DNA of 64,000 nucleotides from Citrobacter telavivensis (lineage in GTDB: Bacteria > Pseudomonadota > Gammaproteobacteria > Enterobacterales > Enterobacteriaceae): positions 868,001 to 932,000 of the forward strand of contig CP045205.1 of the NCBI GenBank assembly GCA_009363175.1. Direction: 5' to 3'. The translations under genes and the position numbers were made by a program. Shown piece after piece: positions 49,418 to 57,656 of the stretch (its first letter is position 1; every line of letters begins with the position of its first letter). The notes below the pieces were generated by a model. It had not been told where the DNA came from. It made no database searches and saw nothing but the letters and a program-made list of their open reading frames with translations.

Positions 49418-50413
49418 ATGTCACCAGAATTACAATCCGTCTTTCCGGCCCACCGTTTTTCCATCGCGCCCATGCTCGACTGGACGGACAGGCACTGTCG
49501 CTATTTCCTGCGCTTGTTGTCTCGCCAGACGTTGCTCTACACCGAGATGGTGACGACGGGGGCGATTATTCATGGCAAAGGGGATTATCTGGCGTACAGC
49601 GAAGAAGAGCATCCGCTCGCGCTGCAACTGGGCGGCAGCGATCCGGCAGCGCTGGCGCACTGTGCGAAGCTGGCTGAGGCACGCGGCTACGATGAGATTA
49701 ACCTCAATGTCGGCTGTCCTTCCGATCGCGTGCAGAACGGCATGTTTGGCGCCTGTCTGATGGGCAATGCGCAACTGGTGGCGGATTGCGTAAAGGCGAT
49801 GCGCGACGTGGTGTCGATTCCGGTGACGGTGAAAACCCGCATTGGTATTGATGACCAGGACAGCTATGAATTTCTCTGTGATTTCATCAGTACGGTGTCC
49901 GGTCGCGGTGAGTGCGAGATGTTCATCATCCACGCCCGCAAAGCCTGGCTTTCCGGGTTAAGTCCGAAAGAAAACCGTGAGATCCCGCCGCTGGATTATC
50001 CGCGCGTTTATCAACTGAAACGCGACTTCCCGCAGCTGACGATGTCCATCAACGGCGGCATTAAGTCGCTGGATGAGGCGAAGGCGCATCTCGAACATAT
50101 GGACGGTGTGATGGTTGGCCGCGAGGCTTATCAGAACCCGGGTATTCTGGCCTCTGTCGACCGCGAAATCTTTGGCTCCCCGACCGCTGATGCCGATCCG
50201 GTGGCGGTGGTGCGGGCCATGTATCCCTATATCGAGCGCGAACTGAGCCAGGGGACGTATCTCGGCCACATTACGCGCCATATGCTGGGTCTGTTCCAGG
50301 GGATCCCTGGGGCGCGCCAGTGGCGTCGTTACCTGAGCGAAAACGCCCATAAAGCCGGTGCCGATATCAATGTGCTGGAGCATGCGCTAAAGCTGGTTGC
50401 CGATAAGCGGTAG
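49418..50413 (+). CDS. dusA: tRNA-dihydrouridine(20/20a) synthase DusA
   Basis: The 331-residue flavoprotein has RFSIAPMLDWTDRHCRYF at the N terminus, the catalytic Cys in the NVGCPSDRVQNGMFGACLM block, and the FMN-phosphate loop VMVGREAYQNP. It reduces U20 and U20a of tRNAs. The start ATG 49418 gives a slightly shorter N terminus than E. coli DusA. It is divergent from the hicAB-like pair. Confidence 0.96.
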   Translation: MSPELQSVFPAHRFSIAPMLDWTDRHCRYFLRLLSRQTLLYTEMVTTGAIIHGKGDYLAYSEEEHPLALQLGGSDPAALAHCAKLAEARGYDEINLNVGCPSDRVQNGMFGACLMGNAQLVADCVKAMRDVVSIPVTVKTRIGIDDQDSYEFLCDFISTVSGRGECEMFIIHARKAWLSGLSPKENREIPPLDYPRVYQLKRDFPQLTMSINGGIKSLDEAKAHLEHMDGVMVGREAYQNPGILASVDREIFGSPTADADPVAVVRAMYPYIERELSQGTYLGHITRHMLGLFQGIPGARQWRRYLSENAHKAGADINVLEHALKLVADKR

Positions 50414-50469
50414 ATTTTCACTAAAAGTTAGTCAATTTCACCACGCCCTGCAAAAATTTACGGGGCGTT

Positions 50470-50511
50470 TTGTTGATAAATCAACAAATTAACTTTGGCA
50501 TGATTTTTGTA
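50470..50511 (+). promoter_or_regulatory. Sigma54 promoter of pspG with upstream dyad
   Basis: TGGCAT-N5-TTGT at 50496-50511 matches a -24/-12 sigma54 promoter. Just upstream is TTGTTGAT-AA-ATCAACAA (50470-50487), a dyad that may contribute to PspF binding or to termination of dusA. E. coli pspG is PspF/sigma54-dependent. Confidence 0.75.
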
Positions 50512-50546
50512 ATGGATTGTGCAGGAATTCATTATGGGAGAGCATC

Positions 50547-50789
50547 ATGCTGGAACTACTTTTTGTGCTTGGCTTCTTTATCATGCTGATGGTCACCGGC
50601 GTCTCGCTGTTGGGCATTCTGGCTGCGCTGGTTGTCGCCGCGTTCGTGATGTTCCTTGGCGGCATGTTTGCACTGATGATCAAACTGCTGCCGTGGCTAC
50701 TGCTGGCTGTTGCCGTAGTGTGGGTGATCAAGGCGATTAAGTCGCCGAAAGTCCCACAATATCAGCGCAATAACCGTTGGCGTTACTAA
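50547..50789 (+). CDS. pspG: Envelope stress protein PspG
   Basis: The 80-residue protein begins MLELLFVLGFFIMLMVTGVS and has two membrane segments with a glycine-rich turn, then a basic tail YQRNNRWRY. It is a phage-shock-protein regulon member induced by inner membrane stress. ATG 50547 follows GGGAGAG and gives the E. coli length; a ten-residue extension upstream is rejected. The sigma54 promoter 36 bp upstream supports the call. Confidence 0.95.
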   Translation: MLELLFVLGFFIMLMVTGVSLLGILAALVVAAFVMFLGGMFALMIKLLPWLLLAVAVVWVIKAIKSPKVPQYQRNNRWRY

Positions 50790-50924
50790 AGATGTGAGGG
50801 ATGCGTCACAACCTGTAATTTTGGCGTCATAACCAAATAGGAATTGATCGTCAAATCTGTCAGTATTGCGCGTCTAACAGATTCATCGAGCTGTACCCTA
50901 CATACAGCCGAACAAAAAAAGAAA

Positions 50925-50955
50925 GGGCTTCCCAATGGGAAGCCCAATTTCTTTC
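50925..50955. terminator. Terminator between pspG and qor
   Basis: The perfect 9-bp stem GGGCTTCCC/GGGAAGCCC (50925-50933 and 50937-50945) has an A-rich left flank and a T-rich right flank, so it may act in both directions. The rest of the 50790-50924 gap shows no gene. Confidence 0.85.
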
Positions 50956-50959
50956 TCCC

Positions 50960-51078
50960 TGTCATAATTAAAGCTGCAGGTGTGTTGGCTGCTGTCACTC
51001 ACCCCAGTCACTGATTTCAGTAAGCTCCTGAGGATTCGTTCCATTGCCGCCTTCCTGCAACTTGAATGATTCAGGGGA
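50960..51078. repeat. ERIC (IRU) element between pspG and qor
   Basis: It contains the ERIC landmarks AAGCTGCAGGTGTGTTGGCTG, in its shorter form GCTGCAGGTG, CTCACCCCAGTCACTG and GTAAGCTCCTGAGGATTC, in the same orientation as the copy at 17821. It is somewhat degenerate at its ends. Confidence 0.88.
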
Positions 51079-51087
51079 GCCAGGCAG

Positions 51088-52071
51088 TTAAGGAATCAGC
51101 AAACTGGAACCCTGCGTCGCCCGACTCTCCAGCACTTCATGTGCTCGCCGCGCCTCTTTCAACGGATATTTCTGACTGTCTGCCACATCCACTTTGATCA
51201 CACCGCTGGCGATCAGCGAAAACAGTTCGTTGCTGGCTTCGGTCAGTTCTTCCGCGTTGGTGATGTAGCCCTGAAGAGAAGGGCGCGTGGCGTACAGGGA
51301 ACCTTTCTGATTCAGAATCCCCAGGTTCACGCCGGTCACTGGCCCCGATGCGTTGCCAAAACTGACCATCAGTCCACGACGTTGCAGACAGTCCAGCGAG
51401 GCTTCCCAGGTATCCTTGCCGACGGAGTCATAGACCACGCGGACTTTTTTACCGCCGGTTATCTCTTTTACCCGCTCGACAATGTTCTCTTCGCGATAGT
51501 TAATCACCTGCCATGCGCCGGCATCCAGTGCCCGCTGCGCCTTCTGCGCGCTGCCGACGGTGCCAATCAGTTTCGCGCCGAGTGCTTTTGCCCACTGACA
51601 GGCAATCAGCCCGACGCCGCCAGCGGCCGCGTGGAACAGGAACGGTTCGTCGGGCTTGATTTCGTAAGTTTTGCGCAGCAGATAAAAAACGGTCAGTCCC
51701 TTCAGGAAAGAGGCAGCAGCCTGCTCATAGGAGATGGCATCAGGCAGGATAGCGGCCTTATCAGCCGGTACGTTGTGGACTGAACTGTAGGCGCCGAGCG
51801 CGGACTGCGCATACACCACGCGATCGCCCACGTTAATATGGCTGACGCCGCTGCCGACTTTGACGACGACGCCAGCCGCTTCGGTCCCTAAACCGCTGGG
51901 CAGCGCGGGAGGCGGATAGAGCCCGCTACGAATATAGGTATCGATAAAATTAATGCCGATCGCTTTGTTTTCGACCTGGATTTCGTTCGCCGCCGGATCG
52001 GAGGGGGTAAAGTCCACGGCCTGAAGCACGTCAGGGCCGCCATGCTTGTGAAATTCAATTCGTGTTGCCAT
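51088..52071 (-). CDS. qor: NADPH:quinone oxidoreductase 1
   Basis: The 327-residue zeta-crystallin-type medium-chain reductase lacks the catalytic zinc ligands of alcohol dehydrogenases. It has FHAAAGGVGLIACQWAKALGA, with the AAGGVG NADPH loop near residues 150-155, and ends RATQGSSLLIP. It reduces quinones using NADPH. It is divergent from dnaB with 64 bp between starts. Confidence 0.95.
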   Translation of the reverse strand: MATRIEFHKHGGPDVLQAVDFTPSDPAANEIQVENKAIGINFIDTYIRSGLYPPPALPSGLGTEAAGVVVKVGSGVSHINVGDRVVYAQSALGAYSSVHNVPADKAAILPDAISYEQAAASFLKGLTVFYLLRKTYEIKPDEPFLFHAAAGGVGLIACQWAKALGAKLIGTVGSAQKAQRALDAGAWQVINYREENIVERVKEITGGKKVRVVYDSVGKDTWEASLDCLQRRGLMVSFGNASGPVTGVNLGILNQKGSLYATRPSLQGYITNAEELTEASNELFSLIASGVIKVDVADSQKYPLKEARRAHEVLESRATQGSSLLIP

Positions 52072-52135
52072 GATTTCTCCAGTATCATCGGAAGATTAGC
52101 TTCAACTCACTTTTATCTCGGTAACTCCATTCACT

Positions 52136-53551
52136 ATGGCAGGAAATAAACCCTTCAACAAACAACAGACTGATGTCCGTGACCGCGACCCACAGGTTGC
52201 CGGACTGAAAGTACCGCCGCACTCGATTGAAGCGGAACAGTCGGTGTTGGGCGGTTTAATGCTGGATAACGAGCGCTGGGACGATGTCGCCGAGCGCGTG
52301 GTGGCGGAAGATTTTTATACCCGTCCACATCGTCACATCTTCACCGAGATGGGACGGTTGCAGGAAACCGGCAGTCCGATTGACCTGATTACGCTCGCGG
52401 AATCGCTGGAGCGACAAGGGCAACTGGACAGCGTCGGCGGTTTTGCTTATCTGGCTGAACTCTCCAAAAATACGCCAAGTGCGGCGAACATCAGCGCGTA
52501 TGCGGATATCGTGCGCGAACGCGCGGTAGTGCGCGACATGATCGCCGTTGCCCATGAAATTGCCGATGCGGGTTTTGATCCGCAGGGGCGCACCAGTGAA
52601 GACTTGCTCGATCTCGCCGAGTCACGCGTCTTTAAAATCGCGGAAAGCCGCGCCAATAAAGACGAAGGACCAAAAAACATTGCCGATGTGCTCGACGCAA
52701 CCGTCGCGCGTATCGAACAACTGTTCCAGCAGCCGCACGACGGGGTGACGGGCGTTAACACCGGCTATGACGATCTCAACAAAAAGACCGCTGGCCTGCA
52801 GCCGTCAGATCTGATTATTGTTGCGGCACGTCCGTCGATGGGTAAAACCACATTTGCGATGAACCTCGTCGAAAACGCGGCGATGTTGCAGGATAAACCG
52901 GTTCTTATCTTCAGCCTCGAGATGCCCTCTGAGCAGATTATGATGCGTTCTCTGGCATCGCTGTCCCGCGTGGATCAGACCCGTATTCGTACCGGACAAC
53001 TGGACGATGAGGACTGGGCGCGGATTTCCGGCACAATGGGCATTCTGCTGGAAAAACGTAACATCTATATCGATGATTCCTCCGGTCTGACGCCAACGGA
53101 AGTGCGCTCCCGCGCGCGCCGTATCGCCCGCGAACACGGCGGTATCGGGCTGATTATGATCGACTACCTGCAGTTGATGCGAGTGCCGTCGCTGTCCGAC
53201 AACCGTACGCTGGAGATTGCTGAAATTTCCCGCTCGCTGAAAGCGCTGGCGAAAGAACTGCATGTGCCGGTCGTGGCGCTGTCGCAGCTTAACCGCTCGC
53301 TGGAACAACGTGCCGATAAGCGTCCGGTCAACTCCGACCTGCGTGAATCCGGCTCCATCGAACAGGATGCCGACTTGATCATGTTCATCTACCGTGATGA
53401 GGTTTATCACGAGAACAGCGATCTGAAAGGTATTGCGGAAATCATCATTGGTAAGCAGCGTAACGGCCCCATCGGGACGGTGCGACTGACCTTTAATGGA
53501 CAATGGTCGCGCTTTGATAACTATGCGGGACCGCAGTACGACGACGAGTAA
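52136..53551 (+). CDS. dnaB: Replicative DNA helicase DnaB
   Basis: The 471-residue hexameric 5'-3' helicase has the N-terminal primase-interaction domain (PPHSIEAEQSVLGGLMLDNERW region) and a RecA-like C-terminal domain. Walker A is ARPSMGKTTFAMN near residue 230, Walker B IMIDYLQLM, followed by LSQLNRSLEQR with the DNA-binding loop and arginine finger region. It unwinds DNA at the fork and recruits DnaG. It is probably cotranscribed with alr, 31 bp downstream. No intein is present. Confidence 0.98.
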   Translation: MAGNKPFNKQQTDVRDRDPQVAGLKVPPHSIEAEQSVLGGLMLDNERWDDVAERVVAEDFYTRPHRHIFTEMGRLQETGSPIDLITLAESLERQGQLDSVGGFAYLAELSKNTPSAANISAYADIVRERAVVRDMIAVAHEIADAGFDPQGRTSEDLLDLAESRVFKIAESRANKDEGPKNIADVLDATVARIEQLFQQPHDGVTGVNTGYDDLNKKTAGLQPSDLIIVAARPSMGKTTFAMNLVENAAMLQDKPVLIFSLEMPSEQIMMRSLASLSRVDQTRIRTGQLDDEDWARISGTMGILLEKRNIYIDDSSGLTPTEVRSRARRIAREHGGIGLIMIDYLQLMRVPSLSDNRTLEIAEISRSLKALAKELHVPVVALSQLNRSLEQRADKRPVNSDLRESGSIEQDADLIMFIYRDEVYHENSDLKGIAEIIIGKQRNGPIGTVRLTFNGQWSRFDNYAGPQYDDE

Positions 53552-53582
53552 ATCTCCGTCCTTCTTTTATTAAGGATTTGAA

Positions 53583-54662
53583 ATGCAAGCGGCAACTGTA
53601 GTGATTAACCGCCGCGCTCTGCGACACAACCTGCAACGTCTGCGTGAGCTGGCACCCGCCAGTAAGCTGGTTGCGGTCGTGAAAGCGAACGCTTACGGAC
53701 ACGGTCTGTTAGAGACCGCGCGAACGCTCCCCGATGCTGACGCTTTTGGCGTGGCGCGTCTCGAAGAAGCGCTGCGTCTGCGAGCGGGTGGGATCACGCA
53801 GCCCATCCTGCTGCTGGAAGGCTTTTTTGAGGCGGCCGATTTGCCCACCATTTCCGCGCAGCGCCTGCATACGGCTGTCCATAACCAGGAACAACTGGCC
53901 GCGCTGGAAGCCGCCGAACTGGATGAACCGGTAACCGTGTGGATGAAACTCGACACCGGTATGCATCGCCTGGGTGTCCTTCCCGAAGAGGCGGACGCCT
54001 TCTGGCAGCGCCTGACGCAATGTAAAAACGTGCGTCAACCGGTGAATGTCGTCAGCCATTTTGCCCGTGCGGATGAGCCGGAATGCGGTGCGACTGAACG
54101 GCAGCTTGATGTGTTCAATACCTTTTGTGAAGGCAAAGCGGGTCAACGCTCAATTGCCGCGTCCGGCGGGATTTTACTCTGGCCGCAGTCACATTTTGAC
54201 TGGGTGCGACCGGGCATTATTCTCTACGGCGTGTCGCCGCTGGAAAACCAGTCCACGGGAGCGGATTTCGGCTGCCAACCGGTGATGTCGCTGACCTCCA
54301 GCCTGATCGCCGTGCGCGAGCATAAAGCGGGTGAGCCGGTAGGCTATGGCGGAACGTGGATCAGTGAACGTGATACGCGCCTTGGCGTCGTGGCGATGGG
54401 CTATGGCGATGGTTACCCGCGCGCAGCGCCATCCGGTACGCCGGTGTTGGTGAATGGCCGCGAAGTGCCGATTGTGGGCCGCGTGGCGATGGACATGATT
54501 TGCGTTGATCTTGGGCCGCAGGCGACTGACCAGGCCGGTGACCCGGTGATTTTATGGGGAGAGGGCCTCCCGGTTGAGCGTATTGCGGCAATGACTAAAG
54601 TTAGTGCTTACGAACTGATCACCCGCCTGACCTCACGGGTGGCGATGAAGTACGTGGATTAA
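53583..54662 (+). CDS. alr: Alanine racemase, biosynthetic
   Basis: The 359-residue PLP enzyme supplies D-alanine for peptidoglycan. Lys34 in VVKANAYGHG binds PLP, and the catalytic Tyr is in the GYGGTWISERD block near residue 255. It follows dnaB by 31 bp, as in E. coli. A large tandem REP array begins 13 bp after its stop. Confidence 0.97.
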   Translation: MQAATVVINRRALRHNLQRLRELAPASKLVAVVKANAYGHGLLETARTLPDADAFGVARLEEALRLRAGGITQPILLLEGFFEAADLPTISAQRLHTAVHNQEQLAALEAAELDEPVTVWMKLDTGMHRLGVLPEEADAFWQRLTQCKNVRQPVNVVSHFARADEPECGATERQLDVFNTFCEGKAGQRSIAASGGILLWPQSHFDWVRPGIILYGVSPLENQSTGADFGCQPVMSLTSSLIAVREHKAGEPVGYGGTWISERDTRLGVVAMGYGDGYPRAAPSGTPVLVNGREVPIVGRVAMDMICVDLGPQATDQAGDPVILWGEGLPVERIAAMTKVSAYELITRLTSRVAMKYVD

Positions 54663-54675
54663 GTACGCCGGTTCC

Positions 54676-54912
54676 TGCCGGATGGCGCTAACGCTTATCC
54701 GGCCTACAAGGTGTTGCCGGGATGCCGGATGGCGCTACGCTTATCCGGCCTACAATATGTTGCCGGGATGCCGGATGGCGCTAACGCTTATCCGGCCTAC
54801 AATATGTTGCCGGGATGCCGGATGGCGCTAACGCTTATCCGGCCTAAAAGCGTTTCCCGTATATCGCGCACGGACCGTAGGCCGGATAAGGCGATTACGC
54901 CGCCATCCGGCA
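54676..54912. repeat. Tandem REP array between alr and tyrB
   Basis: Four same-direction REP units start at 54676, 54723, 54769 and 54816, with a 46-47 bp period and nearly identical spacers (TGTTGCCGGGA). A fifth, inverted unit GTAGGCCGGATAAGGCG with CCGCCATCCGGCA closes the array (about 54879-54912). The regular period shows recent amplification of one REP plus spacer. The remainder of the gap to tyrB shows no gene. Confidence 0.93.
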
Positions 54913-54995
54913 ATATTCCCACCAGGCGCTCGATCTTCCTCTCCATCCGGTTTATTGTGTCTTAACCCCTGCCTGTAAACCTGGAGAACCATCGC

Positions 54996-56189
54996 GTGTT
55001 TCAAAAAGTTGACGCCTACGCTGGCGACCCGATTCTGTCGCTCATGGAGCGGTTCAAAGAAGACCCGCGTAGTGACAAAGTGAATCTGAGTATCGGCCTG
55101 TATTACAACGAAGACGGGATTATCCCGCAGTTGAAGGCCGTGGAGGAAGCCGAAGCGCGTCTTAACGCGCAACCGCACGGTGCCTCGCTGTATCTGCCGA
55201 TGGAAGGGTTAAATACCTATCGTCATACTATCGCGCCATTGCTGTTTGGAGCTGACCATCCGGTTCTCCGGCAGCAGCGAGTGGCGACGATCCAGACATT
55301 GGGCGGCTCTGGCGCGCTGAAAGTGGGGGCCGATTTCCTGAAGCGCTATTTCCCGGATTCCGGTGTGTGGGTCAGCGACCCGACGTGGGAAAACCACATC
55401 GCCATTTTTGAAGGGGCGGGATTTAACGTCAGCACATATCCCTGGTACGACAATGCCACCAACGGCGTGCGTTTCAACGATCTGTTAGCGACCCTGAAAA
55501 CCCTGCCTGCGCGCAGTATCGTCCTGCTGCATCCTTGCTGTCACAACCCGACCGGTGCAGATTTAACGCATGCGCAGTGGGATGCGGTTATCGAGATCCT
55601 GAAAGCGGGCGATCTGATCCCGTTCCTCGACATTGCTTATCAGGGCTTTGGTGCCGGTATGGACGATGATGCCTATGCTATCCGCGCGATTGCCAGCGCC
55701 GGACTGCCAGCGCTGGTCAGCAACTCGTTCTCGAAAATCTTCTCTCTGTACGGCGAGCGCGTCGGTGGGCTTTCTGTTGTCTGTGAAGATGCAACTACCG
55801 CAGGTCGCGTGCTGGGGCAACTGAAGGCGACCGTCCGCCGTAACTACTCCAGTCCGCCGAACTTTGGCGCACAGGTGGTCGCGACGGTACTCGGCGATGA
55901 AGCGCTGAAAGCCAGTTGGCTGGCGGAAGTGGAGGCGATGCGAACCCGTATTCTGGCCATGCGTCAGGAACTGGTGAACGTGCTAACCGCTACGATTCCG
56001 GGACGTAATTTCGACTATCTGCTGCAACAGCGCGGTATGTTCAGCTACACCGGGCTGAGCGCGGCTCAGGTCGATCGCCTGCGTGACGAGTTTGGCGTCT
56101 ATCTGATCGCCAGCGGACGCATGTGCGTGGCTGGTCTGAACGTGGCGAATGTGCAGCGCGTGGCGAAGGCTTTTGCCGCAGTCATGTAA
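54996..56189 (+). CDS. tyrB: Aromatic-amino-acid aminotransferase
   Basis: The 397-residue class I aminotransferase starts with GTG 54996 (FQKVDAYAGDP), as in E. coli. PLP is bound by Lys247 in SNSFSKIFSLYGERVGG, and the NPTG motif (184-187) is present. It makes tyrosine, phenylalanine and, in part, leucine. TGGAG precedes the start. A TyrR-regulated promoter would be expected upstream, but only a half-match TGTAAA (about 54973) was seen. Confidence 0.97.
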   Translation: MFQKVDAYAGDPILSLMERFKEDPRSDKVNLSIGLYYNEDGIIPQLKAVEEAEARLNAQPHGASLYLPMEGLNTYRHTIAPLLFGADHPVLRQQRVATIQTLGGSGALKVGADFLKRYFPDSGVWVSDPTWENHIAIFEGAGFNVSTYPWYDNATNGVRFNDLLATLKTLPARSIVLLHPCCHNPTGADLTHAQWDAVIEILKAGDLIPFLDIAYQGFGAGMDDDAYAIRAIASAGLPALVSNSFSKIFSLYGERVGGLSVVCEDATTAGRVLGQLKATVRRNYSSPPNFGAQVVATVLGDEALKASWLAEVEAMRTRILAMRQELVNVLTATIPGRNFDYLLQQRGMFSYTGLSAAQVDRLRDEFGVYLIASGRMCVAGLNVANVQRVAKAFAAVM

Positions 56190-56190
56190 T

Positions 56191-56269
56191 TGCCAGGCCA
56201 GATAAGCGCAGCGTCATCCGGCAAAACGCCACTGGCCGGATGACGACGAATCGCCTTATCCGGCCTGGT
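56191..56269. repeat. REP pair (BIME) downstream of tyrB
   Basis: An inverted pair: TGCCAGGCCAGATAAGCGCAGC with CATCCGGCA, then GGCCGGATGACGAC with CTTATCCGGCCTGG. It is more diverged than the others in the window. Confidence 0.8.
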
Positions 56270-56423
56270 AATGGTCTCTTCCATACTTATGTGATCCTCC
56301 TCCTTTTCCGGGACAAAACCGCAGAAAATCCTTCCTTTCACCTGCCGCCGGGGTTATGGTCAGAGGGTTTTTTGAACAATTGGTCTAATAAAATGATAAC
56401 TAAATGACTTAACAGGGAAAAAT

Positions 56424-57137
56424 ATGCGAAGGCTCACACTGGCGCTGAGCGCCATCTGCTTGTTATTCACATTAAACCATTCCGCCAGCGCGCTGGCCTC
56501 TTCTCCTTCTCCGCTCAATCCAGGTACTAACGTTGCGAAACTCGCGGAACAAGCCCCCATTCACTGGGTTTCCGTGGCGCAGATCGAAAACAGCCTCGCT
56601 GGTCGTCCGCCGATGGTCGTTGGTTTCGACATTGATGACACCGTGCTGTTTTCCAGCCCTGGCTTCTGGCGCGGTAAGAAAACCTGGTCCCCTGACAGCG
56701 AAGCGTATCTGAAAACCCCGGCATTCTGGGAGAAAATGAACAACGGCTGGGATGAGTTCAGTATTCCAAAAGAGGTCGCCCGTCTGCTGATCGATATGCA
56801 CGTCCGTCGCGGCGACAGCATCTTTTTTATTACCGGACGTTCGCCGACAAAAACCGAAACCGTGTCGAAAACGCTGGCCGATAACTTCCACATTCCGGCG
56901 ACAAATATGAATCCGGTGATTTTCGCCGGAGATAAGCCCGGTCAGAACACCAAAACGCAGTGGTTGCAGGATAAAAATATCCGCATGTTCTATGGCGATT
57001 CGGACAACGACATTACCGCCGCGCGCGATGCGGGCATTCGTGGGATCCGAATCCTGCGCGCCTCAAACTCGACTTACAAACCGCTGCCGCAGGCTGGCGG
57101 GTATGGCGAAGAGGTGATCGTAAACTCGGAGTATTAA
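56424..57137 (+). CDS. aphA: Class B acid phosphatase, periplasmic
   Basis: The 237-residue protein has a signal peptide ending SASALA and HAD motifs: FDIDDTVLF with nucleophile Asp69 and Asp71, ITGRSPT with the motif II residue, and FYGDSDNDI. It is a magnesium-dependent phosphatase/phosphotransferase releasing phosphate from nucleotides and other monoesters. Start ATG 56424 follows AGGG. In E. coli yjbQ comes next; here yjbR follows directly. Confidence 0.97.
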   Translation: MRRLTLALSAICLLFTLNHSASALASSPSPLNPGTNVAKLAEQAPIHWVSVAQIENSLAGRPPMVVGFDIDDTVLFSSPGFWRGKKTWSPDSEAYLKTPAFWEKMNNGWDEFSIPKEVARLLIDMHVRRGDSIFFITGRSPTKTETVSKTLADNFHIPATNMNPVIFAGDKPGQNTKTQWLQDKNIRMFYGDSDNDITAARDAGIRGIRILRASNSTYKPLPQAGGYGEEVIVNSEY

Positions 57138-57264
57138 AAAGCGGGGAGGGCATTTGCTGTTTTTTTAAACAAAATTGATCTGTCAGCTTTTACCTTTTGC
57201 AGTCTTGCTGCACACTGAGTAGATGACATTTCAGTGGAGCATCACGCTTGCAAGGGGAATAACG

Positions 57265-57615
57265 ATGACCAATTCGGAGTTACTGCAATACTGCATGGCG
57301 AAAATCGGCGCGGAGCAGAGTGTGCACAGTGACTGGAAAGCCACACAAATCAAAGTTGAAGATGTGCTCTTTGCCATGGTGAAAGAGGTGGAAGATCGCC
57401 CGGCGGTATCTCTGAAAACCAGCCCCGAACTGGCAGAACTATTACGCCAGCAGCACAGCGATGTGCGTCCGAGCCGACATCTCAATAAGGCGCACTGGAG
57501 CACCGTCTACCTCGACGGCTCGTTGCCGGATTCACAAATCTATTATCTGGTGGATGCGTCCTACCAACAGGCGGTTAATACGCTACCGGAAGAGAAACGC
57601 AAACAGCTGCAATGA
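57265..57615 (+). CDS. yjbR: MmcQ/YjbR-family protein
   Basis: The 116-residue protein has a CyaY-like fold typical of MmcQ/YjbR proteins, with the DWKATQIKVEDVLFAMV and RHLNKAHWSTVYLDGSLPD blocks near identical to E. coli YjbR; short forms are KVEDVLFAMV and NKAHWSTVYL. It probably binds DNA; its role is not known. Start ATG 57265 lies behind AAGGGGA; the earlier in-frame ATG at 57223 adds 14 unrelated residues. It converges on uvrA. Confidence 0.93.
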   Translation: MTNSELLQYCMAKIGAEQSVHSDWKATQIKVEDVLFAMVKEVEDRPAVSLKTSPELAELLRQQHSDVRPSRHLNKAHWSTVYLDGSLPDSQIYYLVDASYQQAVNTLPEEKRKQLQ

Positions 57616-57617
57616 AC

Positions 57618-57655
57618 AACGCCGTTCACATCTTCACATGAACGGCGTTTTGCGT
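57618..57655. terminator. Terminator between yjbR and uvrA
   Basis: AACGCCGTTCA/TGAACGGCGTT (57618-57628 and 57639-57649), an 11-bp perfect stem, is followed by TTGCGTTTT. It ends just before the uvrA stop and may work for both genes. Confidence 0.9.
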
Positions 57656-57656
57656 T

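Noticed and set aside
54676..54912. CRISPR array
   Set aside because: The repeats are palindromic REP units with near-identical spacers, there are no unique spacers and no cas genes.
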